Part shown: positions 30,017 through 43,000 of the stretch, one piece after another
Position numbering within the stretch: the stretch's first letter is position 1
How the letters are laid out: every line of letters starts with the position of its first letter
NCBI GenBank assembly: GCA_003640385.1
Contig: RCAB01000034.1
Span: 62,001 to 126,000, forward strand
DNA length: 64,000 nucleotides
Source: Setaria digitata
Taxonomy: Eukaryota; Nematoda; Chromadorea; Rhabditida; Setariidae
Direction: 5' to 3'
Program-made: the position numbers and the translations under genes
Notes under the pieces: model-generated
Told to the model about the DNA's origin: nothing
The model's input: only the letters and a program-made list of their open reading frames with translations
The model's database searches: none

Positions 30017-31906
30017 ATGGCTAGTTGGCTTCTTCGAGTGAATTTCCTCCTTTGCTTCATTTCAGGTGTGTTTACTTCCTAGTCACATCTTTTCGTTTTA
30101 AAATTATTTCTAATTTTACAAATTCAGAATTGAACTCTGAAAACTTATGTATAGCAGATTATTCGATAACTAAAACCGTATAGTTGGTTCATTACTGTTC
30201 TTTATAACTGCAATGTCATTTTTGTAATGGAAGCAAAAATTAGTGGGAAATAAGATGTCAACTTTACTTTCACTTCAACTAAGGGGAACATAGTAGGAGG
30301 TTGCTGCTACTATAGTTAGGGGAAGTTTTTTGTCATTAAAAAAAATAGATGAATGATTACTGCATTATGACATGGTTGAGAAATGTCATTTCAGTCACTG
30401 CAAAATACTTTGGCTGTCGCTGTATTTGTATTCGGTTTTGTTCTTTGGTAATTAAGATTAAGCATTCAATTGTATGCTCATTTCTTTTTCCAATTTTAAT
30501 TCAGTGGAAAGCTATTCTTCAGTCAGTAACCGATCATATATCGCGAAAATCGCAATTTGAAGTGGCATCCCTTAGGCACTTGTCGTCTTGAATCTTTTTA
30601 TTTTAATTAATCACATTTTATCATTAGTTTGACATTCGAATAGCTTTCTTTTTCAGTTTTAAACTAGTTTCTGCTCTGAAAATCTTTTTCATTTATTAGG
30701 AACCATTCAAAATTCTGGATGCATCACCTAATAATATTTATTGCTGCTTGAAGTGCAGCAGCTTATCTTTTCATCAGTAGAAGTTAGAGATGTGGACTGG
30801 ATTCTACACGGTGAAAGTGAATATTTGTGGAATAAAGTAACGCTGTGTGACCCTTGACGTAAAATTAATAGCTGCCCCATTAAAATTGAACAGTAGCACA
30901 ATTNTTAGTGCTTGAACGTAAACGAACCGAACCTTGAACCCTTGAATTGACGAAAATTAACGAATAATTAACGAATGAAATTAAAATTAACGAATAACGA
31001 ATAATTAATAATAATTAACGAATTAACGAACCCTTGACGTAAAATTAATAGCTGCCCCATTAAAATTGAACAGTAGCACAATTCTCATCATCTATTGGCT
31101 AGCAAAACACAACTATGATACAGTGGAAAAGTTGCTATTTATTTTCATTAAGTTGCCAGATCCTTTTCCTCAAAATTAAATTTCATTACTAATTTAGGAT
31201 GTAGAGCGGCATGCCAGTACCAACGGGGGCAATATCAACTGCGATTCGCGAGAGATCAACAATATGTTCATCTTCAGTTGACATATTTTCGTTACCCAAC
31301 AGGAATTAATACTTGGACTGGTGTTGCTTTTGGAAAATCTATGGTTAATATATCAAAATAAGTTGTCTAGATCCAAACTTGTCATCCGCAATAAAAGTCA
31401 AGAGATTCATGGTTCTCAAGACTAAGGAACAAGATACTAAATTTAATTATTGTTAAATAAACAATTCAACTGTTTTGATGTTATTGTAGAGTGATGGACT
31501 TGACTTTATTGGTGTGCGTGTGTTAGGCGACAGGATTCTAGTAAGTGATGAGTTTGTCCGAGGCTTTAGGCCTCCAGTATTGGACGTTGGGCAAAATATT
31601 ATTGTCGAATCCGCTTCATTATTCAATGGCGATCTACGAGTACGACTTGCTAGACCAATATTTTCGAATGACACGGCTGATTTCTCGCTGGCTAACTGCT
31701 TACCTTGGCAGGTGAGTTTCGGTTAATTATGAAGCCAGCATAGTTTTTAAATCAACTTTAAATTCTGTTTTCAGTTTCCAACATTATCACCGCTTGATCC
31801 TAATGGTCGAATACTCAAACATAGAATCACGCCACAGGGAATGGTTGTTTGTATGAATCGATGTCCGTGTGGACCTGCCTCCGCCCAAAACCAGTGCCAG
31901 CTATGA
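30017..31906 (+). CDS. Secreted DOMON-domain protein
   Basis: Exons 30017-30065, 31198-31343, 31490-31711, 31775-31906; phases agree, 549 nt, 182 residues. Exon 1 is a signal peptide (MASWLLRVNFLLCFISG). The rest is one DOMON fold (a beta-sandwich known in other proteins to bind haem or sugar): an N-terminal Cys-rich CRAAC, then strands ending TWTGVAFGKSM, then DFIGVRVLGD, LDVGQNIIVESAS, FNGDLRVRLARPIFS and DFSLANCLPW, which match the family pattern. The ending PQGMVVCMNRCPCGP carries closely spaced cysteines, probably disulphide-bonded outside the cell. There is no second domain and no membrane anchor, so this is a minimal secreted DOMON protein, a class nematodes have several of. AATAAA at 32105. 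Intron 1 contains the suspect repeat at 30849-31083. Confidence 0.85.
30849..31083. repeat. 54-bp direct repeat flanking a degenerate AACGAAT-rich block with an N
   Basis: The sequence starting ACCCTTGACGTAAAATTAAT recurs 180 bp apart (about 30850-30903 and 31030-31083), followed by an N at 30904. Between the copies runs a patchwork of TTAACGAA/AATTAACG units. Identical long copies beside an unresolved base look like an assembly artefact or a collapsed tandem array. It lies inside intron 1 of the DOMON gene and does not alter the coding model. Confidence 0.85.
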
Positions 31907-32716
31907 TTTACTTCAAATCCCTTAACATTTTAAAACCCATTCATTTTCGTAAAATACCTTTAGTTTATTAGATCCATTTGTTTATATAAAATTCATTTTA
32001 AAATATGATTTAACGGAAGTCATGTTGTTGCAATTAACCTTATGACCTTTTATTTCAAAGAAGCGATAAACGTAAAATCTACCACTGCTAGTGAAATGAT
32101 ATTGAATAAATGAAGCTGAGGTGAACCTTACATCACTAAGGACTTCGTACCGGCATATATTTACTTCATTACATCTATGGTACTCTTTCGTTGTATTTGA
32201 GCAACTCCTGTAAGAAAACAGTCAAGTGCGTAGTTCGACAGTGTCATGACTGAATTCCAATGTTTATATAAAAGCGCTGTCCAAAAATTCGGATTCCTGT
32301 CCTGTTCAATCTCTTTCCAGTATTGAAAGAAGAAGCAGAATTAATCGATTACTACTTATTAAAATAAACAGTAGCTAAGTAGTGAAAAATACTCTAAAAA
32401 CAGCAAGCTCGCAGGGCTGAACATAGTCTACATCTCAGTGATCACATAGAATAAAAAAATTTTTTTTTTTTTTTGAAAAGCTTCGCGCATGGAATCTTCC
32501 AGCTCAAACCTGAATATCATGGAAAATAACCATAATTTGTATAAAAAAAAGTAGAGGAATAAATAATTAAACAAGTGGAATGGCAAGAAGAGCAATTATT
32601 GCAGTTAAAATTTTCTTGCATTAGTGCAGAAATTTAATTAAGACTGCAATATTCATTTTCTTGTCAACTGAATTATATAACTGTTATCTTGAATAAGGCT
32701 CATTCAGCCAGTAAAC
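31907..32716. other. Convergent gap between DOMON (+) and SGSM3 (-) genes
   Basis: 810 bp between two converging stop codons, holding both 3' UTRs (AATAAA for the DOMON gene at 32105). No coding sequence seen. The + strand changes from T-rich to A-rich about here. Confidence 0.6.
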
Positions 32717-35700
32717 TTATAAATCCCAGCTAAATAGATGATGCTTGATGAGCATATCTCGCACATCTTCTTTCAGTGGCTGATCAAACGAACTTCGAAT
32801 CGTACTTGGCAGCATATTTGAGAAAGTCTAAAATTAGTGTGATTTCTAGAAGAAGTAAAAACTCAACGTAACAGCAAATAAGTATGAGTGCGCAAGAATA
32901 TTGAAATTTCGTTACATTTCATAATAGCAAGCAGAGGAACAAATAAAAATTGGTCGCATTGTTTCATTCTTTTTTTTTTTGCAATGAGAAAACACTTCTG
33001 GCTCTCCATTTAGAATAATATGATGGAAGAAAGAATGGCTTAATTTCAACAAACTTTGGTGGTTTACTAAGCATATAATATTTCTTTAGGAAGTACCTTC
33101 TTTTTTAGCGTGTCGTTTAAATTTAAATTCTTTTTTCTTTTAACAATATCCGCAACTTCATAATCAACACTTAAATTAAAGGAGAACTGCGCCAAAAGTC
33201 GAAGTTCACATTTGATCTATAATAAAAAAGCTATCATTTCATTTTCAGAAATGTACGAGGTATTTTTTTTCTTTTTTGTTTTACAAAAAGCAAAATATAA
33301 GCTTGAAACTTCTAACACTTCGTCTATTTCTTGGATTTTTTTTTATCTGATATGTTCCCTAGAAATTTCGCCTCGAGAAACTAGGGAAAATTTCGATTGC
33401 AGCACTTAATGTTGTTGGCAAAGCCTAAGCAATTTTGAAATTTGAAAGAAAAATTTTAAAAACGCTGACCTGCCTCCATACTGGTGATCGTATAAATGAC
33501 CACGAATGGTAGTATTTAAATCTTATCTGATCCTGTTCTGGACAGCTGCACAACAAATCAAACCACAAATGAAGGCATTGTTCGCAAACGGCTAAAGCAA
33601 TTAGAGAACGAAATTTTACATCCATTTGGGCGCCGACTGCATTATGTGACTCGTTGATCAGCTTTACGGCCCGGAATAACAGTTCCTCAGGCGTTAACAC
33701 CTAATAAATACATATGACAGCTGACTCATATTCTGAAGCATTTCGTTACTGATTTAAAATGCTATTTAAATTCAATTCTACAACTGAAATTTGATTCACG
33801 TAGAAATTTCTGTTGTGCTCAAACTGTGCTACCGTTCTAAAGCCGAATGCTAGCATCCAGATTCCAGACCTATTGGTGAACACGATTAGATTATGCTGGA
33901 ATTACATATTGAATTCAACAAGCGAGCGTCTAGTCAATCAGTCACTATTAATCTGCTTGCTGATTGGGTTTCTCATAGGATACTATCAAAATTGCAAGCT
34001 AAGAAAGTTTATCTTGAAGAATATTAAGTGCTGGATTAGAGACATCTTAGTAATCAAAATGTACCTCGGTTACTCAAGCTAAAAAATATCGGACAGATTC
34101 GTGCCCACTACAGTGAGACAGACAAAATTACGGTTCATCATAATTCAGTCATCTACTTTATCAAGTACGCCTCTGTAGAAATGAAACAAATGAATCCCAC
34201 GAGTATTTTAGATTAATCAAACTGAACGAATTTAATGGGGAAATGAACAACTTGATTACACGTCTGTCTTTTCCCAACAAACCATAATTTTCAATTGCGG
34301 ATTTTTACATAACCTTTTCCTATTTCCGACAAGATTTTTGTGTGTTCGAAGCTTAACTTTAAATATATGCAGTTCACAAATGGCAATTTCCAGAACTGAT
34401 ATGAAAAAGTAAACAGCCAAAATTTAGGAAGAGTTGAAAAAATCACCTTTTCATCTTGATCTAAACTGAATGTCGTGCAAAGTATTAGACGAGAATACAC
34501 AGCATTATAATGTTTCTGCACAAAACTTCGTGAAATCTCTTCTAAAAAGAACTAAAGGATTAGTTTCAAATATTCCCTTCTTTCAAACGACGAAAATATA
34601 CCAATGAAAAGCCATGGATGTGATGCGAAATTAAGTACACCCGACTTCCGTAATCCATGCTCCAAAATCATTTGCAATGCGCAAGCCAGGCGTCTACGAA
34701 TTTTATCCGTTATCTCTGGAAAAACTGCTTCGTCGCCATATATTGTATAATCACGTCCGCGATCATCAACTACCTGAGAATGTAGAGTAGAAGATACAAA
34801 TTTTGAGGTATAAAAGGAGCAAGCATTGCATTTAAGATTAATAAAATGGCAATGACAATAGAAAAGGACCTCAACAAATTTTGCGGGGAACCATCCTCTC
34901 AATCCATTCACTTCACCAACCCAACAGTGTTCGTCTTTTTCACAGATGACCGTTATTATATCATTCTTCCTACAAGTATATATATGCTATGCATCAATTC
35001 AATGAAAACTGGAAACTTAAATTTAGCAAAAACTTAATGAAAAGACTGGGAAGTAGGACCTGAATCCTAACTCGTCTTCATCTTGCCGCCGAAAATCTAA
35101 TAATGCGCGGGCACGACGATATTTATGATGTCGAGTTTTCAAAAATTCCTCCTTTTCATTGAACTGATCTTCTGCTGAGTAGTCTACCTGAAACGAAATT
35201 ATGTTTAATAATTTTAAGAGAGAAACTTATATCTTAGCAGTTTTGCAACAAATAAAAATTTTGCACCAACAACTTGAACAAACAAACCTGCAAGTTAACT
35301 ATCCTTTCAAATGACTCATCACATTCAATGAAATATCGGCAAATATGCAAAACAGCATCGCGCAAATCGACGATAAGTTCAGTAAGCCGGACATTCTTAG
35401 TTTTCGGGTCACTTTCTATGTCCTGAAATTAATACTTACTAGGTATCCTATTCAGTTCTGCTCATGAAATACTGGAATAGAAATATCAATGTTACAGGAA
35501 ACTGTTACTGTATCAGACTGCCGCTTAACCATATTTTGAGATCATTAAAGTGAAAAAGGAAAAAAGATTGGAAAAGAGTAACTAAAATTATGAAACAAAG
35601 ATAATTTGGATGTTGGGACTCAAATCAGTTTAATATTTTCTGCAGTGTAAAATATAAGCTTATCAGACAACCTGGTTCTTGGATGAAGCAAATATCTGGT

Positions 35701-38700
35701 GCATAAAACTTTTTGATCCTGGCAGTTTACGTCTCCGAACATGCTGTTTGGGTAAATTTGTGTCATTATTCGTGTTTATGATGAGACCTTGACTAGCTAA
35801 CAGAATTGCTTGTTGTCGCCTTCGGGCTGTTGCGATAAATTCTGTAGTTATAGAAAATTCAAACGATATGCACAGCTCCATTAAGTGCCCTGCAAATTAT
35901 CTCGAGAGTGATCATTGTGCAAGTAACTGAAAAAAGAAGGAGCTACAGCAATTCGAGAAATCCTTAATATTTGATTACTTGGATCAATTATAGAGGCTGG
36001 AATCTGCGATATCGTATTGAATAATTCCACTGCAATGTTCTCGTTATGTTTCATTTCTATTAAATCATCTTCTTTTATTTTTAAAATTGAGATCAGTACC
36101 TGCAAAAAAGAATAAAATTTCATTACCAACTTTATTTACAAACCCGCTGTATGATAATTACCTTCAGATAGACTATCTGTAAAAATTTTTGTTATTAACA
36201 GGACTAAACTGAATCGAATTATCAGGGTTTTTTCAAACATGCTATCAACTGTGAAGCATCCATTCTAAGAAAAGAATTATGCATTCCACTCAACAGATTG
36301 ATATCTGAAACATTTGACACACAGAAGTATAATCACGAAGCAAAAAACTGAAAAGCAGAAAAATCACAGTAATCTTGCAAATTATTATTATTACTCTACT
36401 TCAATCTTTATCTCAATCAAGTTTTTTTCCGGTTATTTTTTGTGTGACGAATTATTTTCCTATGAGATGACACAAAACCGCCCAATGAAGATCGCTTGCT
36501 GTGCTAACATAATGTAAGACACAAATTAAAAAGGTCTAATTGGCAATAATGGTATTTACCCTGAACATCGTAACTCCACCAAGAACGAACAAATAATCCC
36601 AAACACGCAACAAAACCCGCATGGAAAGAACTGAGGCAAATGCTGTTAAAAACCAATTAATAGTGATTAATGATAATTCGACATCATTGTTTCTTAAAAG
36701 ACGGTCCAATTCAGGAAGATGTATTTTAATTAATTGATGTGAAACACGTTCATCTGCCTGCAACTTTGTTTTTCCTTAATATTGCTATTTTATTCATAAG
36801 CAAAGATAAAGATAGTCAAAATTATTTAACAAGAGAAACTATGTGGTTTTCTTTTTTTTTTTTTTGTTTCGCAGATATCCCTACACTACTTGACTTGAAA
36901 GTAAATTTTATCACTAGCAGAATGGCCTTTTTAAGAAAAAATGAGTAAATTATAAACTCATAAGCAAGATAAGAGAATAAATATGTCAATATTTAACAAG
37001 AATGATTGCGAATGACATTTCTCGAGAAATATAATTGGATATAATTCAGAAATTACTTGCAAACCAAGAAACGATCGACTATAATAATTGGGTGGAAATA
37101 TATCCTCAATCAATGCAGCCATAATCCAGAATGTTGTTTCCTCTGGACAAAACAGCAATAATGAAGCTGCAATAACACCCATTCCTTGACAATAACCGAC
37201 ATCCGGATAAATATAAGCAACTGATTTCAAAACTCTTCGTAAGCTTTCGACACCTTTACTATCGGGATGCCAAAAACATATATTGCTGGGTAGAGTCCTG
37301 AAATTTAATATTACAATACTTCGAAATTTCCATATGACTTATGTTCAAGCAATTTTAAAAAGAATTTGATAGAAACTTTACTCTAAACGACTTTGAAATC
37401 TTCGCTAACAGTTGAACCTATTTTCCGCAAAATTATATTTCCGAATGAAAATTAATTTCCAACCTAGATAAGTCTTTTTCAATTTGCGTAGTTACTGATG
37501 ATTTATTCATATCGCACTGTTTGATTACTTCAACATAGCTGAATGTACTTTCCGCTTTTTTTTTCGTTGCACCGCAAAACCTTGGCCATAGAAAAGGCCG
37601 AAGGGAATGGGAGATTCCAACTTCATGGATAAGATTCATCAATTTCTCATTATCCAATTTCTCCACGTCTACCTTCGACCACGTTAACTCTTCCTTCACA
37701 TCATCGTGACCAAATTCAAGCAATGCTATCCAGCGCATTCTTAAGAACGTTACGTCAATTACTTACATTACTTCCTCGATTACTTTTATAAATGTACAAA
37801 TAACAATTTGACGGAAGACCATGTGCAGTAAAGTCTCATAAAAACCTGAGAAATGACAAAACGGCTTGAATAGCTCCTTCAAGCTCAAAATGACTAATTC
37901 AAATTTCTTACCGGTTCTGAGATGTTTCAATCGGCAGCAAATTAGTGCTGCTAACTTTGCAGTCGACATGAAACCCAAACTCATCGAAACTACAAAGGAA
38001 AAATGCAAACAAAGTTTAAAAATAAATTATTCTAAAAATGAAGTTGGACGAAACCTTCTTTTAGTCCAAATTAATTCATGAGGATGATACACCTTTATCA
38101 GTTCTTTAAAACAAAAATGCAAACCAAACTACGTAGCAAGTCATCATCCTAAAAACTTGTCCAAAATTATGTAAAAAGTACAGACTCATTTTTCGTTGCG
38201 AGGCTCGGTTTCCAATAAATTTCACTACTGTTGATGTCGGAGATTAAAATTTTGATTTTTCCAGTTTTAACGGCTTAAAAACTGAAGCCAAAATATCATG
38301 ACAATTTCAGATTAATTTCAAGTTAAACCTAGTCTGTAATTATTTGGATTAACTTATTTGAACTACATTGAAATGACAATATTATATTTAACCTATCCCT
38401 TTAAACCTGGGCTAAATCTTACTTCTACCGGAAGAATCGATTTTTTCAAGCCAGAAATAGAAATTTACATTTCTGATGTGTCTGCAAACGAATCAGGCAA
38501 CAAAGTTGTATTGATTGCTGAAAATGGCTCTTCTGATATATTGAATATTGAGTGATGCACGGGAATATCAATTTCCTTTTGCCAGTAATTCTCGCTGCCA
38601 TAATAATTAATAGTTTTCTGGTCTTCTTCATCGCTAACTGTCTCAGCATATTTCGCATCTTTGCCTGAAAGGAATGTTTTATTACATAACTCAATTAGTA

Positions 38701-38704
38701 GCAT
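32717..38704 (-). CDS. SGSM3: SGSM3/RUTBC3-type TBC-SH3-RUN RabGAP
   Basis: Rab/Rap-linked GTPase-activating protein acting in endosomal traffic. Exons 5' to 3': 38704-38469, 37739-37464, 37297-37057, 36757-36560, 36099-35928, 35889-35672, 35422-35288, 35187-35060, 34969-34870, 34773-34602, 34541-34447, 33700-33470, 33216-33097, 32827-32717. Phases agree; 2433 nt, 810 residues against 749 in human SGSM3. TBC domain at about 112-330 has both catalytic fingers, the Arg of IEKDLSR and the Gln of YCQG, so it should be an active GAP. SH3 at about 515-568 (ALLDF, LNGLRGWFP-like with NGLRGWFPAKFVE). RUN domain at about 575-750 (HPWLFIEE, VYSRLILC, LTPEELLFRAVK, QMDVKFRSL). The C-terminus VRDMLIKHHLFSWDL matches the vertebrate end. 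The first exon is least certain: translation is taken from ATG 38704, but CCTTTCAG inside it could be an acceptor for a further upstream exon. Confidence 0.95.
35890..35927 (-). other. 38-nt intron in the SGSM3 gene
   Basis: Needed because the exon reads into a stop after SYLHNDHSRDNL. The only phase-compatible join uses A/GTTACT at 35927 and TTTGCAG/GG at 35890, leaving a 38-nt intron, far shorter than its neighbours. Confidence 0.6.
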
Positions 38705-40084
38705 TATGTCAACTTCTTAAAGGCACCAGCTAACTTCCATTTTTCTACGCAAAATCTAAAATTATTCGAAAATTAGCCCAACAAATAAGTGGTCATATTT
38801 TCATGAGTAATGAAATTTTCAAAAAAAAAGAGAGCTAACGCAGGAAAGCATTTCTGGACAGGTGGAGTGTGCATTCCACGACAGCTATCAGCGAAGACTA
38901 CAGTTACATTACTAACCTTTCCTGTATCTAGCCATCACTCTCTCCTAATTCTTCTGAATTACTGTAAACCGCTGTCCTTTCATCCTCACAAATGAAAACT
39001 GGCCACAAATGAGCGAAGTACCACAAATATTTCAGCAACTCGCTCTTTCAGTATATTTCCCGATCGCTTCGGTAATCTTTCCTTCTCAATGTCATAATGC
39101 GAGACTATTTATACAGTATACTTGAACATTCTGTGCGTTGCAAAGTTAGCTCGACAGCTGTGTGCTGAGAGGACTTTTAACCTCGAAGTGGAGAACAATC
39201 ACAATGAATGGATGAACTGGCAGTATCAATTATTTTAAGGATTCAGCTGAGAAACAGCTGACAGTGGAATGAGGGCTTGCTGTTAGCGAGGAAAAATGAC
39301 AGTTCATGAGCCAAAGGTGACGACGAATGGCACGACACTGAAATTCAGGCAGGGCGCTAGCCAACGCAGTCGGGCGAAGCACTAGCGAATCACAGGGCTG
39401 CAGCACACGTCACTCCGCAGAGTCGAGTCTAGTCCTAGCCACTCACATATGGCTGCTGCATGACGTCATCTATCTCGATCTAGCCCTGAGTACAACTCAT
39501 CTAGCATCTATGACGTCTGGGAAAAGCTCATCAACTAGTACTAGATCGTATCCATGAACAGACTGTTTTGTACTGTGGATCACTTAGACCTGGAAATGAT
39601 TGTTATACACGTACTGAAGAACAACAAGTACTTTAAGTGTTGGCATTTGTAGAATGACCATTCTGAAGCATTTGTGACGAACTACGAAATTATTCTGTTT
39701 ATGGAATAGAGATTATTCGACAACTCCAATTAGAAGCACTGAGATAAGTATTTGCATTAGGCGGTACTGTTCAACGTAACGGCCAAGTGATAATTTAAAC
39801 TGTTTAGCGGGTGTGGCAGCTAGACTTCAAGGGAACTTTTGCTGGGTAGTGTCGACTACACTGGTGCCCAATTGTAGAATAAATAAGCAGTTTGAACAGG
39901 TAGCATAATGAACTGACTTCGACATTTCCTTGTTTATAATGGTCTGCGTCCAGCGTAAAACTGTTTTATCGTTAAGACTGCACTGATTGTTTGCTAATTT
40001 TAGTATTGTAGGTATGCTGCCGTCTATCCTTTCCAGTTAATCTTTTTTCGAAAATCGCTCATTTTCAACTCGTTTATAAGCAAT
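38705..40084. promoter_or_regulatory. Head-to-head promoter region of SGSM3 and TBC1D23 genes
   Basis: 1.38 kb between two divergent TBC-domain genes. About 39150-39540 is richer in G+C than the flanks and carries a perfect CRE-like palindrome TGACGTCA (39461-39468), a near copy TGACGTCT (39511-39518), half sites ACGTCA (39407-39412) and TGACG (about 39318), and an E-box-like CATATG just before the palindrome. Such sites bind bZIP factors of the CREB/ATF type; binding here is inference. No coding exon seen. Confidence 0.55.
39461..39468. promoter_or_regulatory. CRE-like palindrome TGACGTCA
   Basis: Perfect eight-base cAMP-response-element consensus, about midway between the two start codons (757 bp from ATG 38704 and 617 bp from ATG 40085). 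A TGACGTCT copy lies 50 bp to the right. Confidence 0.5.
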
Positions 40085-43000
40085 ATGAGCTGTGAACAAA
40101 GTATGAATGGGAAGAAGTCACCTGTCACGCTCTTCGACAGTGAATATTTAAAAGTTCTAGAATCATATCGCCAAAAATGGGTGGTATGTTTTTCCGAACT
40201 TTAATGGAAGGGACTTCTAGAATGCTAAAGTAAATATAGACTCCGGAAAAATTCTTGACTCGGAAGCCGAAAGTTTTCTAGTTTTCTGGTCTTAACAGAA
40301 TCTTTGGCTCGATACTCACAAAACCTTTGTTACAGAGAAATCTCGGCATCCAGAATAAGCCAGGTGTTCCATGCGAGAAGATTCTGCGGCAAAAAAATGA
40401 CCAAATTCATGCAGCATGCCTGGAAGTTCTTGAACGGTGTCCATCTCCACTGGGAAATAGTGGCCTGGAAACTGTGCTAACATTGTTTTGTGAGCGTGAA
40501 GAATGTGATTTCGATGAGAGCTATGCGAGAATTTTAGAGATGTTGGTACCCTTACGATGCACGCTGGATGAGCTCTACAATTTGTTTTATGCTATAACTA
40601 CAAAATTTGTACCAAGGTTATCACGATATCTAATTATAGCATATATATATACTCACTAGTTTTAGTGATAATACGTTAATTCAGCATCTAGGGAACTTAT
40701 ATGTTTAATATTTTTTCCGTGCAACAGATCAGGTTCTCAGTAGATGATCTAATCCAAATTTTTTTTTTTCAGGAACATATCGAAAAATGCCATGTGCTAT
40801 CAGCTTATGCATTTGATAGTGCAGTATCATGATCCATTGCTCAGCTCTCATCTAGAATCCCATAAAGTTACTTCGTTTGAATATGGGCGTCCATTTTTCG
40901 CTGCACTGTTCGCCCCTGAAATTTGCAAGCAGTCGTTATATGTGGTATGGGACAAATTGTTCGAGAGGGTAGGCCTTCGAATGAATTATTAATACAGGTA
41001 GTGCTTGCAGTTCTTGAATTTTTCCAAGCTAGTAGAGAAGGAATTAGGAGTGAACTTTTACAAGTTATTTCAGCCAAGTCTAACAAATGTTTATTAAGGG
41101 TGATCCTTATTTATTGTTTGCAATGGTTTTGGTCGTCCTGATCAATTGCTCCGACCAGCTTATGGCTTTAAACGCTAAAAGGTCTTTGCTTCTTGCACAA
41201 GAGGTTTTTGAGTTATTTTCATCACACGTTTTCCACAATCAAATTTTTATGCTTGCAGTGAGTTAATTGATACGATTCTCTTCGCTGTAAAGGACCTTAC
41301 CGTAGATGATGTCGACGATTTTTTGGAATTATCAGTTTTATTTCTAAGTCAGACGCCGTCATCTATTAAGCAGGTGATTTCACACTCAAATTCACCTACT
41401 CTTAGCGTTATCTAAATTCCAAATGTTTATTCATTTCAAAGTGATTGGTTATTGAAAGCGTCTAATTTGTCTCTAGTCTTCGTAACCCTTAGTTTTATCT
41501 CATCTTCCTAATTATTTTTAATCCAGGATTTTCAACGTGTATTGTTTGGCTCCAGACGAGCGGAAGAAGTCCAAGCTGATATAACGAAACTGCTTGTATT
41601 GCCAGTTGATCCTCGTGACGTTATACGAATGGGTTTGGATGAAAATCTTAATGCAACAGTAAGGAATTTTCTTTTAGCTTAGTTTACGATTATTTTTTAA
41701 GTCCAAGTTAAAGGATACCATCTGTTATTGCAAAATACAATTTTGGTGTTACAATAACTAGCAGTTTTTTTCTCCTTTTCTTTAGTCTTCAAATTTCCTT
41801 TATCAGTTTAGCTCCTACACAGGAATCAGAGCCGAATTTCTTCATCATTGATGCTCGATCTCATGATCAGTATTCAGCTGGCCATTTGGACGGCTCATAC
41901 AACTTGGATTCTACTTTGGTTTGCCTAAATTTCTTTCCAGGGCACATGTAGTTCTTTCATTTTATCCTACTTTGTATTTTTTCTGGGTTAAAATTATCGT
42001 AAAATATTGAGTTAGTAGGATCTGTCTCTTTAGGAAATCTGAAAGGAGCAACTGATAGATATGCGGATATTTGTTAACCTAAATTGTTCTTCTTAGTTCC
42101 AGTTATAACTAACATTTTTGCCATGCTGTTCGAAGCAGTGTTCTCTTTCATGCATTTTAATTCTTTTATTTAGGGTGCTTTATATATTAAGATGGAACTC
42201 ATTTCCAGTTTGTTGAAGCACCATTACAATACAAGTTGGCACTATCTAGTCTGGACGCATATCGATGTGCTTTTCATCCCGATGAACATGTTTTGTTCCT
42301 TGGTTCTGGACATGAAGATGATCTTTATTTACATATGGTTATCGCAAATTTTTTACAACAAGGACGAAAGCATATTGCTTTAGTGGATGGGGGCTATAAA
42401 GGTATTTCATTTTTTAATAGTTTGTATGTTATCTGAAAATTTCGGAAAAAATGTTGTTTAGCTCTTCATGAACAGCTTGGAACAAATTTCGAACGCTTGG
42501 ATGGACATTATGAAATCCTTTGTAAGGAATGTAATAGACAACGATCACCAACGATCGAAAAAGATTCTCAGAGAAAATCATCCGTGAGTATTTTGTAAGA
42601 AGTTATTCTCTCTGTCAGGATACTGTTGCTAGCTATTAAATATGGTAATTGAATGATGGTGTTGGAAGAGTGGATGAAAAGAGATGGGTAAATTAAAGGT
42701 GTGTTTAGAATAACAGCATTTTGCTACCAGCTTTGTAATGCAAAGATTTGCTAGGAAAAATTATGGCTATCGAATTCTTTTCAGTGGAAATTAGGTGTTG
42801 GCAATATTCTCGGTGCAGTGAAAGCAAGTGCTCCTTCAATTAAGGAAAAAGTGCGGAAACTACCTATAATCGTGACCCGAGGTCCAAATCCTGTTGAATT
42901 TAATCATGTTGAGACAAGTCAACGGCATGGTAAACGGTATCGTAATGAAAAGTCTGTCTTCACTCTTAGTGATTCTGATTCTGAAGCGGAACATATAGCT

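Noticed and set aside
29815..30024. + strand frame containing GLQEQMNERRSSNRQ
   Set aside because: Overlaps the probable trans-splice site of the DOMON gene, whose signal peptide is in another frame; most likely upstream or leader sequence.
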